Shown here: positions 1 to 5,459 of the stretch, piece after piece
How positions within the stretch are numbered: position 1 is the stretch's first letter
Layout of the letters: every line of letters starts with the position of its first letter
Assembly (NCBI GenBank): GCA_937915285.1
Contig: CALDNG010000168.1
Span: 1 to 5,459, forward strand
Length of the DNA: 5,459 nt
Direction: 5' to 3'
DNA from: an uncultured Desulfomonile sp.
GTDB taxonomy: Bacteria; Desulfobacterota; Desulfomonilia; Desulfomonilales; Desulfomonilaceae
Notes under the pieces: model-generated
What the model was told of the DNA's origin: nothing
The model's input: only the letters and a program-made list of their open reading frames with translations
Databases searched by the model: none
Position numbers and translations under genes: made by a program

Positions 1-1
1 G

Positions 2-160
2 GCGCCTGTGGCATACATGATTTCAGTTAAACGCGTCAGCATGGTGATAGGGGTAATCTTCGGATGGAGATTTTTTGGAGAGACTAATATAGGCAATCGG
101 TTGACAGGGGCGTTGATAATGCTCGTGGGAGTGATCCTGCTATCTTGCGTTAGTGATTAG
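2..160 (+). CDS. EamA/DMT-family transporter, C-terminal fragment
   Basis: This is the 3' end of a gene that begins left of the window. The frame is open from base 2 and ends at TAG (158-160), giving 52 residues. The translation starts APVAYMISVKR and ends GALIMLVGVILLSCVSD. The first part (AYMISVKRVSMVIGVIFG) fits the penultimate membrane helix of EamA-type drug/metabolite transporters, where a V-K-R-(T/S)-S stretch is common. It is followed by a short FFGE-T loop and a last hydrophobic helix (L-T-G-A-L-I-M-L-V-G-V-I-L-L). The family comprises ten-helix inner-membrane exporters or importers of metabolites; the substrate cannot be read from this fragment. The gene converges on the sigma-54 regulator gene. 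The family call rests on motif resemblance over 52 residues, so it is likely but not certain; another small multi-helix permease is the alternative. Confidence 0.7.
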   Translation, partial: APVAYMISVKRVSMVIGVIFGWRFFGETNIGNRLTGALIMLVGVILLSCVSD

Positions 161-195
161 TCAGGCTGGCGCTAATCTCTGGGGAGGTCAACCCG

Positions 196-267
196 CCGGG
201 AAATCAAGAGAGAGAGTCGCTCTACTATCATTGAAGCCAAGGGGCTCCCCCCCCTTGATTTCACCGG
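196..267. repeat. Imperfect inverted repeat around a C8 tract
   Basis: The left arm CCGGGAAATCAAG (196-208) pairs with the right arm CTTGATTTCACCGG (254-267) over 13 base pairs, with one bulged A at 263. The 45-nt interior holds a small AGAG/CTCT stem and the G4...C8 tract. The right arm shares bases 254-257 with the shorter hairpin at 238-257, so the two folds exclude each other. Function is unknown; a transcript end, a processed RNA element or a relic of a dispersed repeat are all possible. Confidence 0.45.
238..257 (+). terminator. Weak candidate terminator hairpin after the transporter gene
   Basis: CAAGGGG (238-244) and CCCCTTG (251-257) form a 7-bp stem with a 6-nt loop, followed on the plus strand by ATTTCAC. 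It lies 78 nt after the transporter stop codon. The stem is good but the downstream T-run is only three bases, so intrinsic termination is doubtful. On the minus strand there is no T-run at all. Confidence 0.3.
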
Positions 268-344
268 AAACAGGGGCTTTTAAAGGCCGCATGGCGGATA
301 CAATAATTTAAGATTTCAAAATTAACCCATACGACCCGCTGACT

Positions 345-370
345 ATTATAGTATGCACTAATGGCGCCAA
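345..370 (-). promoter_or_regulatory. Candidate leftward promoter (sigma-54-like, with an overlapping TATAAT)
   Basis: On the minus strand, bases 370-353 read TTGGCGCCATTAGTGCAT. This has GG-N10-GC spacing and, by my count, matches 10 of 12 specified positions of the sigma-54 consensus TGGCRCG-N4-TTGCW. Just downstream is a perfect TATAAT (350-345), but any sigma-70 -35 box would be TTGGCG with a poor 14-nt spacing. Transcription would start near 340 and run leftward, antisense to the transporter's 3' end. No gene with a ribosome-binding site follows, which lowers confidence. Confidence 0.2.
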
Positions 371-371
371 A

Positions 372-467
372 CCGGTAAAAAGGGACAAACGAATATGATT
401 GAGTTGTCTTATTAACACGTTACATATTTACCGCAAATCCAAGGACACACGTATGTAAAAATCGACA
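372..467 (-). repeat. Cluster of three degenerate TGTC-headed repeats
   Basis: Read on the minus strand, TGTC occurs at 467 (TGTCGATTTTTACATACG), 447 (TGTCCTTGGATTTGCGG) and 387 (TGTCCCTTTTTACCGG). The first and third share TGTCNNTTTTTAC (11 of 13 bases identical). The second and third share T(A/T)CGT(G/T)TGTCC (9 of 11). Their offsets are 20 and 60 bp. They lie on the same strand as the clearer repeat at 475-494 and inward of it, the arrangement expected for graded transposase-binding sites at an element end. The match is too degenerate to be sure. Confidence 0.35.
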
Positions 468-474
468 TAACCGA

Positions 475-494
475 ATTTGCGCGATTTAAAGACA
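475..494 (-). repeat. 20-bp TGTC repeat, copy 1 (inverted)
   Basis: The minus strand reads TGTCTTTAAATCGCGCAAAT. It matches the copy at 573-592 at 16 of 20 positions and the copy at 541-560 at 15 of 20, but points the other way. The core TGTCTT..A.ATCGC.CA is common to all three. Confidence 0.65.
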
Positions 495-540
495 TATAAT
501 CTTTGTATTTAAGAATAATAACGAGTTAGCTTTTGCGAAA

Positions 541-560
541 TGTCTTAATATCGCTCATTT
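541..560 (+). repeat. 20-bp TGTC repeat, copy 2
   Basis: The plus strand reads TGTCTTAATATCGCTCATTT. It is a direct repeat of the copy at 573-592 (17 of 20 identical, offset 32 bp, about three helical turns) and an inverted repeat of the copy at 475-494. The 46 bases between copies 1 and 2 hold no gene. Confidence 0.7.
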
Positions 561-572
561 TTGGGCATGGTG

Positions 573-592
573 TGTCTTAAAATCGCTCAATA
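573..592 (+). repeat. 20-bp TGTC repeat, copy 3, overlapping the regulator's 3' end
   Basis: The plus strand reads TGTCTTAAAATCGCTCAATA. It overlaps the end of the sigma-54 regulator gene: read on the minus strand, the repeat encodes the final I-E-R-F and the TAA stop (577-579). The coding sequence therefore terminates inside a repeat unit, which suggests that the repeat arrived by insertion or that the gene end was shaped by it. Confidence 0.7.
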
Positions 593-3102
593 GCTTTCTC
601 GGATTTGAGGTAGCGGTAGAAGGCGTCGCGTGATATGCCCAGCATGGAGGCGGCCCTTGTCCTGTTTCCCGAGGCGCGTCTGAGGGCTTCGTTGCAGAAG
701 CTTATCCGGAGTTTCCTTATTACTTCGGTGAGGTCCTCTTGTTGGGCAAAAGATATTTTCTGGCTCCAGACCTCGTGGTCATCGGCCAGTGGAGTCGGTA
801 GCGTGAAGATGGGGCCTCTGGAGAGCATCAGACCTCTTTCCAGCACATTCCTGAGTTCCCTGACATTACCGGGCCAATCGTATTGGGTGAGTTTAGATAT
901 TGTTTCCGGGAGTATTTCCGGGACATCCTCCAACTGTATTTCCTGTTTGAGCTTGTTGATCATTTCATTGACCAGCACGGTCATGTCATCGATTCTCTCC
1001 CTGAGAGCGGGGATCCTTATGGAGAAAACGTTCAGCCGGTAGAAGAGCGCTCTTTCGAAACGTCCATGAGCCACCTCTTCTTTCAGGTCCCTATGCGTTG
1101 CGGCCATGATTCTGGAATTTACCTTGATGCTCTTTTCACCTCCGACCCTCATGAAGCTCCGGGTATCCAGAAAAGTCAGTAGCTTGGTCTGCAGACCGAG
1201 GGATAACTCGCCGATTTCATTCAATAGCAGGGTGCCGCCTTCGGCAAGTTCGAGCAATCCGCGTTTTCGGCCCTTGGCGCCGGTGAAGGCCCCTTGTTCG
1301 TGTCCGAAAAGTTCGGATTCAGCCAGTTCATGTGGTAGAGCTGCGCAGTTTATTCCCAGGAAGGGACCGGATGAGCGTTTGGAGTGTTCATGAATCCATC
1401 TGGCCACATGATCCTTTCCGGAGCCACTCTCGCCCTGAAGCAACACTATACTGTCGGTCTGGGCGGCAAATGCTGCTTTTTCCATGGTTTGCCTCATGGC
1501 GGGGGATGGATAGTCCAGTTGTCTGTCAGGAAGAAACGCCTGGCTTTTCTTTCTGTCCGTAACATTTTTCACAAGACCGATGATGCCGGTAACCTTCCCG
1601 CCGGAGTCTTTTAGTGGCAGCTTGGTTTCCTGAAAATAGACCATGGATCCGTGAATCCAGTGCGTGGAATCAATCTCAATGGCTTCTCCGGCAAGGACCC
1701 GCATGTCGATCTGTCGTATCTGCTCGGCTGATTCGGCAGAAAAAATGTCATCAGCCATTTTTCCGATCAAATCTTTTTTGGGTATGCCGAATGTTTTTGC
1801 CATGTTTGAGTTCACATAGGTGTACTGGCGGTCCCTGTTTTTAAAGAAAACTATATCGCCGTATGCTTCTGCAATTGCGTTGAATCGGCTCTTGAATGTC
1901 CTGACGTTCTCTTCGAGTGTTTTCTTCTCTTTCTGTCTTGCGGCGATTTGCTCCTCGAGGGCCCTTATTTCGGAGTTGCTTATTTTCCGGGTTTCCTGGC
2001 CCTCGAGTTTGAGGGCTTCAATTTCTACCTCCAGATCTTTTTGGCGCTGGATGTCCTCCACCATGCCAATTGCGAACAGCGGCCGATTCGAATCACCGAG
2101 AAAAGCGCATACAGTGACCCTTGTCCAGAGTGTCTTGTTGCCACGCGTCAACAATCTCTTTTCATAGAGCCTGAACGGAGCCCTGTTGTTGAGGGCTTCC
2201 TCAAATATTTGAAGCTCACGCGCTATGTCTTCCGGATGTGTCACATCCAGAACTGTCATTTCGGTGATTTCTTCGCTGCTGAATCCGAGCATTTCCCGAA
2301 AACGGTCGTTAATCCTCACGAATCGGTAGTCGATGGTGTCGGCCAGCGCTATCCCTATGGGCCCGGCATTAAAAACCAGGTCGAAAAGACCCTCATTCAG
2401 GGATTTCTTTTCTGGCAATGGTTGCGATGAAGGCAGCAGTCTGTCGAATGTAGCGCCCATTCCGAATGACAGGATTTCCAGGAGGCTTTCCAGTTCCCTG
2501 GTCAGCATGATGGGTTTGGAATCAGCAAGTATGAGCAAGCCCGAGACGCCATCCGAAGTTCTGACAGGCGTGAGGCACAGGGCGGTGAAGCCCTCCATGA
2601 AACATTTGATGTGCGGGGTTTTCACGTTAAGGTTTCGGCCAGAGGGGCTGAGTTCGGATTCCCCGTTGGCGCAGAATATTCTGCTGTCGTTTACCGGCAA
2701 ACCGGCGATTCCCGTTTCCTGCGCAATAACTGCTCCACAGAAACAGGTCAGGCGGGCAAATCCGTGACCATCGCGCTCTACGTTACCGGTCGAATCCCTG
2801 AGACAGATAAAATTGTCTTCTTCGAGGAACCTGTCCGAGAATCCTCGGGCGACAAAGAAGGGGAAATCCTCAGCCAGTTTCAGGCGAATTGCGGCAGCCC
2901 CGATTCCGAGGAAATCCATCAGAATATCCAGGAGTTGGCCATATACCTCCAGACCAAGTTCCCTTTTATTGAGGAGTTTCATCAACTCCCCTGTAAACTG
3001 CAGAATCTCAGCCGAGGTCCTGTGACCGTAGTTGAGGCCTTTTGTAGTGTCAGCGGGCTGGACGTCGTGTTGATCAGCGGCGTTGGTGTTTTTTTGGGCC
3101 AT
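577..3102 (-). CDS. Sigma-54-dependent transcriptional activator (GAF-PAS-coiled coil-PAS-AAA+-Fis HTH)
   Basis: An 841-residue cytoplasmic enhancer-binding protein that would use ATP to remodel sigma-54 RNA polymerase. Domains in order: GAF-like sensor, about 27-222, with six cysteines (100, 120, 122, 144, 167, 176); PAS, about 236-352; charged coiled coil, about 352-405; second PAS, about 405-519; AAA+ core, about 531-768; Fis-type HTH, about 795-836 (GNRTRAASMLGISRDAFYR). Within the core, Walker A is GESGSGKD (557-564), the sigma-54-contacting loop GAFTGA is intact (604-609) and the sensor II region WPGNVRELRN is intact (743-752). Odd points: Walker B reads LLLNEIGEL, with Asn628 for the usual Asp, and the arginine-finger stretch reads GRFERALFYRL rather than GRFREDLYYRL. 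There is no receiver domain or membrane helix, so control is probably by ligand or redox sensing rather than phosphorylation. The ATG is the only possible upstream start, because an in-frame TAA lies three codons before it. Family is certain; target genes and signal are unknown. Confidence 0.95.
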   Translation of the reverse strand: MAQKNTNAADQHDVQPADTTKGLNYGHRTSAEILQFTGELMKLLNKRELGLEVYGQLLDILMDFLGIGAAAIRLKLAEDFPFFVARGFSDRFLEEDNFICLRDSTGNVERDGHGFARLTCFCGAVIAQETGIAGLPVNDSRIFCANGESELSPSGRNLNVKTPHIKCFMEGFTALCLTPVRTSDGVSGLLILADSKPIMLTRELESLLEILSFGMGATFDRLLPSSQPLPEKKSLNEGLFDLVFNAGPIGIALADTIDYRFVRINDRFREMLGFSSEEITEMTVLDVTHPEDIARELQIFEEALNNRAPFRLYEKRLLTRGNKTLWTRVTVCAFLGDSNRPLFAIGMVEDIQRQKDLEVEIEALKLEGQETRKISNSEIRALEEQIAARQKEKKTLEENVRTFKSRFNAIAEAYGDIVFFKNRDRQYTYVNSNMAKTFGIPKKDLIGKMADDIFSAESAEQIRQIDMRVLAGEAIEIDSTHWIHGSMVYFQETKLPLKDSGGKVTGIIGLVKNVTDRKKSQAFLPDRQLDYPSPAMRQTMEKAAFAAQTDSIVLLQGESGSGKDHVARWIHEHSKRSSGPFLGINCAALPHELAESELFGHEQGAFTGAKGRKRGLLELAEGGTLLLNEIGELSLGLQTKLLTFLDTRSFMRVGGEKSIKVNSRIMAATHRDLKEEVAHGRFERALFYRLNVFSIRIPALRERIDDMTVLVNEMINKLKQEIQLEDVPEILPETISKLTQYDWPGNVRELRNVLERGLMLSRGPIFTLPTPLADDHEVWSQKISFAQQEDLTEVIRKLRISFCNEALRRASGNRTRAASMLGISRDAFYRYLKSEKAIERF

Positions 3103-3147
3103 CTCTGTGGATTACGCTCCAGGTCCGGGGCAGACAATATCGCTGGA
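3103..3147 (-). promoter_or_regulatory. Short lptD-regulator spacer with a weak ribosome-binding site
   Basis: This 45-nt spacer shows neither a terminator hairpin nor a recognisable promoter, which favours co-transcription of the regulator with lptD. The best Shine-Dalgarno match is GGAG at 3120-3117, but it stands 14 nt from the ATG, longer than usual. The bases directly before the ATG (CACAGAG) offer no good alternative. Translation initiation is therefore predicted to be weak, which would suit a low-abundance regulator. Confidence 0.4.
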
Positions 3148-5451
3148 TCAGAAGGCCTGGCTGTCTGAAGACTCGGTTGGCGCCCCTAACAATTCACTCC
3201 AGTCCTTGGAAAATCTGTAAACCTGTCCGAGTCCGTAAAGTGACACGGTCATAAAGACTGTCTGATCCGGTTCCCTTATCTTCTGGGTTACGGGATCCTG
3301 CTCCCTGGTTTCAGAATACTTCAGGAGAACGCTCCAGCATTGTGGATGATAATTTATCCCAACGCTAGTGAAATAGGCAAAATTGAACTGATGCGAATAC
3401 TGATTCTCAAAGAAAACATCCAGAGCGGAAGTGACCTTGACCTGGACATTCAGGTTGGTCTGACGGTTAAGGTCCTCATTTCTATCATCTTCCGCAAACT
3501 GATGTAGAATTTGAAAAGTGTCTCCCCGATGGTCCATGACTCCAAGATTCAGACTGTAACTACGGGCGCGGTTCATTACCGGATCGTATTCCGCCTGCGC
3601 TCTCAGATCCAAAAGCGAGTGGGGTTTGATCGAAAGCTCGGCCTGCATGTTGGTTAGATGTGATTTGTTGATGTAACTCTGGCCGAGAGTATCGATCGGG
3701 GCCCTGGTATTGGTAAAATCATACCCCTGTGAAATGCTTAAAGACGCGAAATCCATGTAATCATTTGGGCCCAGGCGTCCGGTCCATGCCTGCCGTAGCT
3801 CGGCGGTTATGAGACTGACCTGATCCATGCGGTCTGAATCATCAAAAACGGGATAGGTCTGCGAGCTTCTGAAAGGCCTGAACGTCCAGACCAGTCTGGG
3901 CCGTATGTTGTGCTTGATCCTCTGGAAACCGAGAGCAGAGCCCGAATAGACCGAACTAAGATCTGTGAACACATCGGTGTTGATCTGGTAAAGGTCGGTC
4001 CTGATGGCATTTACCGAGCTTATGCTCCTGTTATGTTCGTAATAGTCCGCTGCGTAGGCCTTTGCGAAATATGTCATGGACGGCTCGAACTTCAGGTAAG
4101 GCCCAAAGGAAATCGGGAGCGCCAATCGGGAATCCCACCTTAATCTTGATCCAAGCCACTCCTGATCCATTATGGGAGCGTGAAAATTGTCGTAAACAAG
4201 ACTCGAGTTTACGAAAAAGGGGGTATACGGAACCTGCCTTGCGAAGAGGGTACCAGTCAGGATCGGGACGTTCTGCACGGTCAGGGCATTATCCGGAAGA
4301 TCCAGGTTATCGAAGTGCCTTGCCTCGGCCTGCAAAAGCCAATTATTTGACTGGCTGTAAAGGATGGCGTTTGATTCCAGATACCTTACACGCAATCTCT
4401 TGTCGAAACGGCTACCCCAGAATTCGAAGTAATTCCTGTCTGACACCCAGTTGGCGTTTGCCTTGAGTCTGAGGGCCGAGAGGAACTCCTGGTCATGGCG
4501 CCAGGTTACATAGAAGCGGTGACTGCGCGGGTCGGATTCCGGACCGTATTTCCAGTCGTAGGTATATTCCGAATAAAACCTTCCCCGTAGATCTTCAGTG
4601 GGAAAATACCTGAATTCAAAGCCGGCCTGAGCAGCTCTGTTAGTGCACAACCTCGGGGTTATCGTGGCGTCAATACTGGGCGAAATATCCAGAAAGAACG
4701 GTAGCCTAACATCAAACCCACGGATTGAGCTATTGGCCATCTGTGGCATGAGGAAACCAGACTGTCTCTGCCGTTTTGCCGGATACATCAACCAGGGCAG
4801 ATAAAAGACCGGTATGTCGCGGATATAAAAGAAGCCGTGTTTGAGCACACCGTAGCCTTCGAGGGTGACGTCCAGATCCTTTCCGGTTATTCTCCAGTCC
4901 GGTGTCGCGCCATCACAGGTTGTAAAACTCCCCTCTTCAACGCGGTAATTTGCGTCGCCCTTTTTCTCGAGCTTCTTGCCTTCGAGGTAGACGTTGTGGC
5001 GTGACAGGAGCAGTTTTCCGTTGAGCAGAACGCCGGTTGAGGCGTTGAGGTTGATCGTTACTTTCTCAGCCTCGATAATATCCGAGCCTGAACGAACTAT
5101 GACCCCGCCCATGGCGGTAAGCGCTCCGGTGTTGGCTTCATAAACGATGCTATCGGCCCGGAGCCTTGTAGCTCCCTGACTCAGGGTGACATTACCCCTG
5201 GCGGTGTAAGTGTTAGTCTGATAATTGAAAGACAACCTTTCCGCCGACATCTGAACCGGTAGATCGGCGGGCAGTATGGTTGCTGACTTGCCGGAGGTAG
5301 AGGAGTTATTGTTTTGGGCGGCCTTCGCTGGGGTTGTTATAAAAAGGAGCGCCAGGACGAGACAATACAGCCAGCCTGAAAATACAGACCTTGGTTTTGA
5401 GATCAGAACTGGGGCTATCCTGGGATTGTTCACTCGTCGCTGAGTCCACAC
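3148..5451 (-). CDS. lptD: LPS-assembly outer-membrane protein LptD (OstA/Imp)
   Basis: LptD is the outer-membrane beta-barrel that, with the lipoprotein LptE, moves LPS from the periplasmic Lpt bridge into the outer leaflet. The 767 residues compare with 784 in E. coli. A signal peptide has basic residues at 5-21, a hydrophobic core about 27-40 (GWLYCLVLALLFITT) and a PAKA-A type cleavage site near 44. Next comes the OstA/LptA-like periplasmic domain, about 62-200 (M-S-A-E-R-L, then repeated beta-strand pattern). The hallmark stretch follows: FTTCDG (176-181), PVFYLPWLMYPAKRQRQSGFL (214-234), FDVRLPFFLDISPSIDATITP (246-266). The barrel continues to the end and includes HNIRPRLVWTFRPF (514-527). 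Cys179 and Cys705 match the positions of one E. coli disulfide pair (173/725). The GTG at 5451 is the first start in view but has no clear ribosome-binding site, GTG at 5433 is a weak alternative, and the frame is open to the window edge, so the true start may lie outside. The gene ends 45 nt before the regulator gene. Confidence 0.95.
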   Translation of the reverse strand: MWTQRRVNNPRIAPVLISKPRSVFSGWLYCLVLALLFITTPAKAAQNNNSSTSGKSATILPADLPVQMSAERLSFNYQTNTYTARGNVTLSQGATRLRADSIVYEANTGALTAMGGVIVRSGSDIIEAEKVTINLNASTGVLLNGKLLLSRHNVYLEGKKLEKKGDANYRVEEGSFTTCDGATPDWRITGKDLDVTLEGYGVLKHGFFYIRDIPVFYLPWLMYPAKRQRQSGFLMPQMANSSIRGFDVRLPFFLDISPSIDATITPRLCTNRAAQAGFEFRYFPTEDLRGRFYSEYTYDWKYGPESDPRSHRFYVTWRHDQEFLSALRLKANANWVSDRNYFEFWGSRFDKRLRVRYLESNAILYSQSNNWLLQAEARHFDNLDLPDNALTVQNVPILTGTLFARQVPYTPFFVNSSLVYDNFHAPIMDQEWLGSRLRWDSRLALPISFGPYLKFEPSMTYFAKAYAADYYEHNRSISSVNAIRTDLYQINTDVFTDLSSVYSGSALGFQRIKHNIRPRLVWTFRPFRSSQTYPVFDDSDRMDQVSLITAELRQAWTGRLGPNDYMDFASLSISQGYDFTNTRAPIDTLGQSYINKSHLTNMQAELSIKPHSLLDLRAQAEYDPVMNRARSYSLNLGVMDHRGDTFQILHQFAEDDRNEDLNRQTNLNVQVKVTSALDVFFENQYSHQFNFAYFTSVGINYHPQCWSVLLKYSETREQDPVTQKIREPDQTVFMTVSLYGLGQVYRFSKDWSELLGAPTESSDSQAF

Positions 5452-5459
5452 AGCTTTCT

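Larger units (their letters stand above)
161..576. other. Convergent intergenic region with no convincing gene
   Basis: This 416-bp gap lies between the stop codons of two convergent genes. The left part (161-300) has moderate G+C and includes an imperfect inverted repeat and a G4...C8 tract. The right part (301-576) is A+T rich: I counted 96 G or C in 276 bases (about 35%), against about 50-53% in sampled coding rows. It carries the TGTC-headed repeats and a possible leftward promoter. The longest candidate reading frame I followed is 34 codons on the minus strand (292-188), without a ribosome-binding site, and I do not call it a gene. The composition step and repeats suggest inserted or remnant mobile DNA rather than an ordinary terminator region. 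Confidence 0.7.

Noticed and set aside
155..177. 6-bp stem GATTAG/CTAATC overlapping the transporter stop codon
   Set aside because: The stem is A+T rich with an 11-nt loop and no following T-run, so it does not qualify as a terminator.
188..292. 34-codon minus-strand frame beginning MRPLKAPV and ending LDFPAG
   Set aside because: It has an ATG and stop but no ribosome-binding site, is too short to judge, and runs through the C8 tract and the inverted repeat. Its position downstream of the possible leftward promoter is noted, but there is not enough support for a gene.
405..494. Possible 90-bp miniature element bounded by TGTCTT and AAGACA
   Set aside because: The ends match for only 6 consecutive bases (about 9 of 15 overall) and the flanks show no target-site duplication.
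495..500. Perfect TATAAT on the plus strand, suggesting a rightward promoter
   Set aside because: No acceptable -35 box stands about 17 bp upstream, and the product would only be antisense to the regulator's 3' end in an A+T-rich stretch where TATAAT arises by chance.
475..560. Repeat copies 1 and 2 as a terminator hairpin for the regulator
   Set aside because: The arms pair at about 12 of 14 core positions, but the loop is 46 nt and no T-run follows, so it is better described as a pair of inverted repeats.
1948..2430. 160-codon plus-strand reading frame antisense to the PAS/coiled-coil part
   Set aside because: Shadow frame of the regulator with no domain signature; long open antisense frames are expected opposite a long coding sequence.
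2611..3168. 185-codon plus-strand reading frame antisense to the regulator's 5' part
   Set aside because: It lies opposite the GAF-like domain and runs into the lptD end. Its translation shows no domain, no recognisable motif and no supported start. The minus-strand protein explains the region fully.

Overview
The window looks like chromosomal DNA of a Gram-negative bacterium, probably a Desulfobacterota (deltaproteobacterial) relative. LptD, the outer-membrane LPS translocon, requires a Gram-negative envelope. The long PAS/GAF-type sigma-54 activator with a Cys-containing sensor region is of a style I associate with that phylum. The phylum is an inference; Gram-negative is firm. Sampled coding rows are about 50-53% G+C.

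Layout from left to right. Positions 2-160 (+) hold the last 52 codons of an EamA/DMT-family membrane transporter that enters from outside the window. Positions 161-576 are a gene-poor gap between two convergent genes. Its right part (301-576) is about 35% G+C by hand count and contains a set of TGTC-headed repeats, a possible leftward promoter, an inverted repeat and a C8 tract. Positions 577-3102 (-) encode an 841-residue sigma-54 enhancer-binding protein: GAF-like sensor, PAS, coiled coil, PAS, AAA+ domain, Fis-type HTH. Positions 3148-5451 (-) encode LptD, whose true start may lie just beyond the right edge.

The lptD and regulator genes run in the same direction with 45 bases between them and no visible terminator or promoter in the gap, so they are probably co-transcribed. 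LptD inserts LPS into the outer leaflet. The regulator would open sigma-54 promoters in response to a small molecule, redox or envelope cue sensed by its GAF/PAS modules, because it has no receiver domain. Whether it controls envelope genes is unproven.

The points most worth a second look are: (1) a 20-bp repeat (TGTCTTWAWATCGCKCAWWT), two copies direct and one inverted, whose rightmost copy supplies the regulator's stop codon and last residues, resembling the multi-repeat ends of a transposable element; (2) AAA+ departures in the regulator, with Asn for the Walker B Asp and loss of the first arginine-finger position; (3) a cysteine-rich GAF-like sensor. I saw no complete new system, CRISPR array, tRNA or rRNA.
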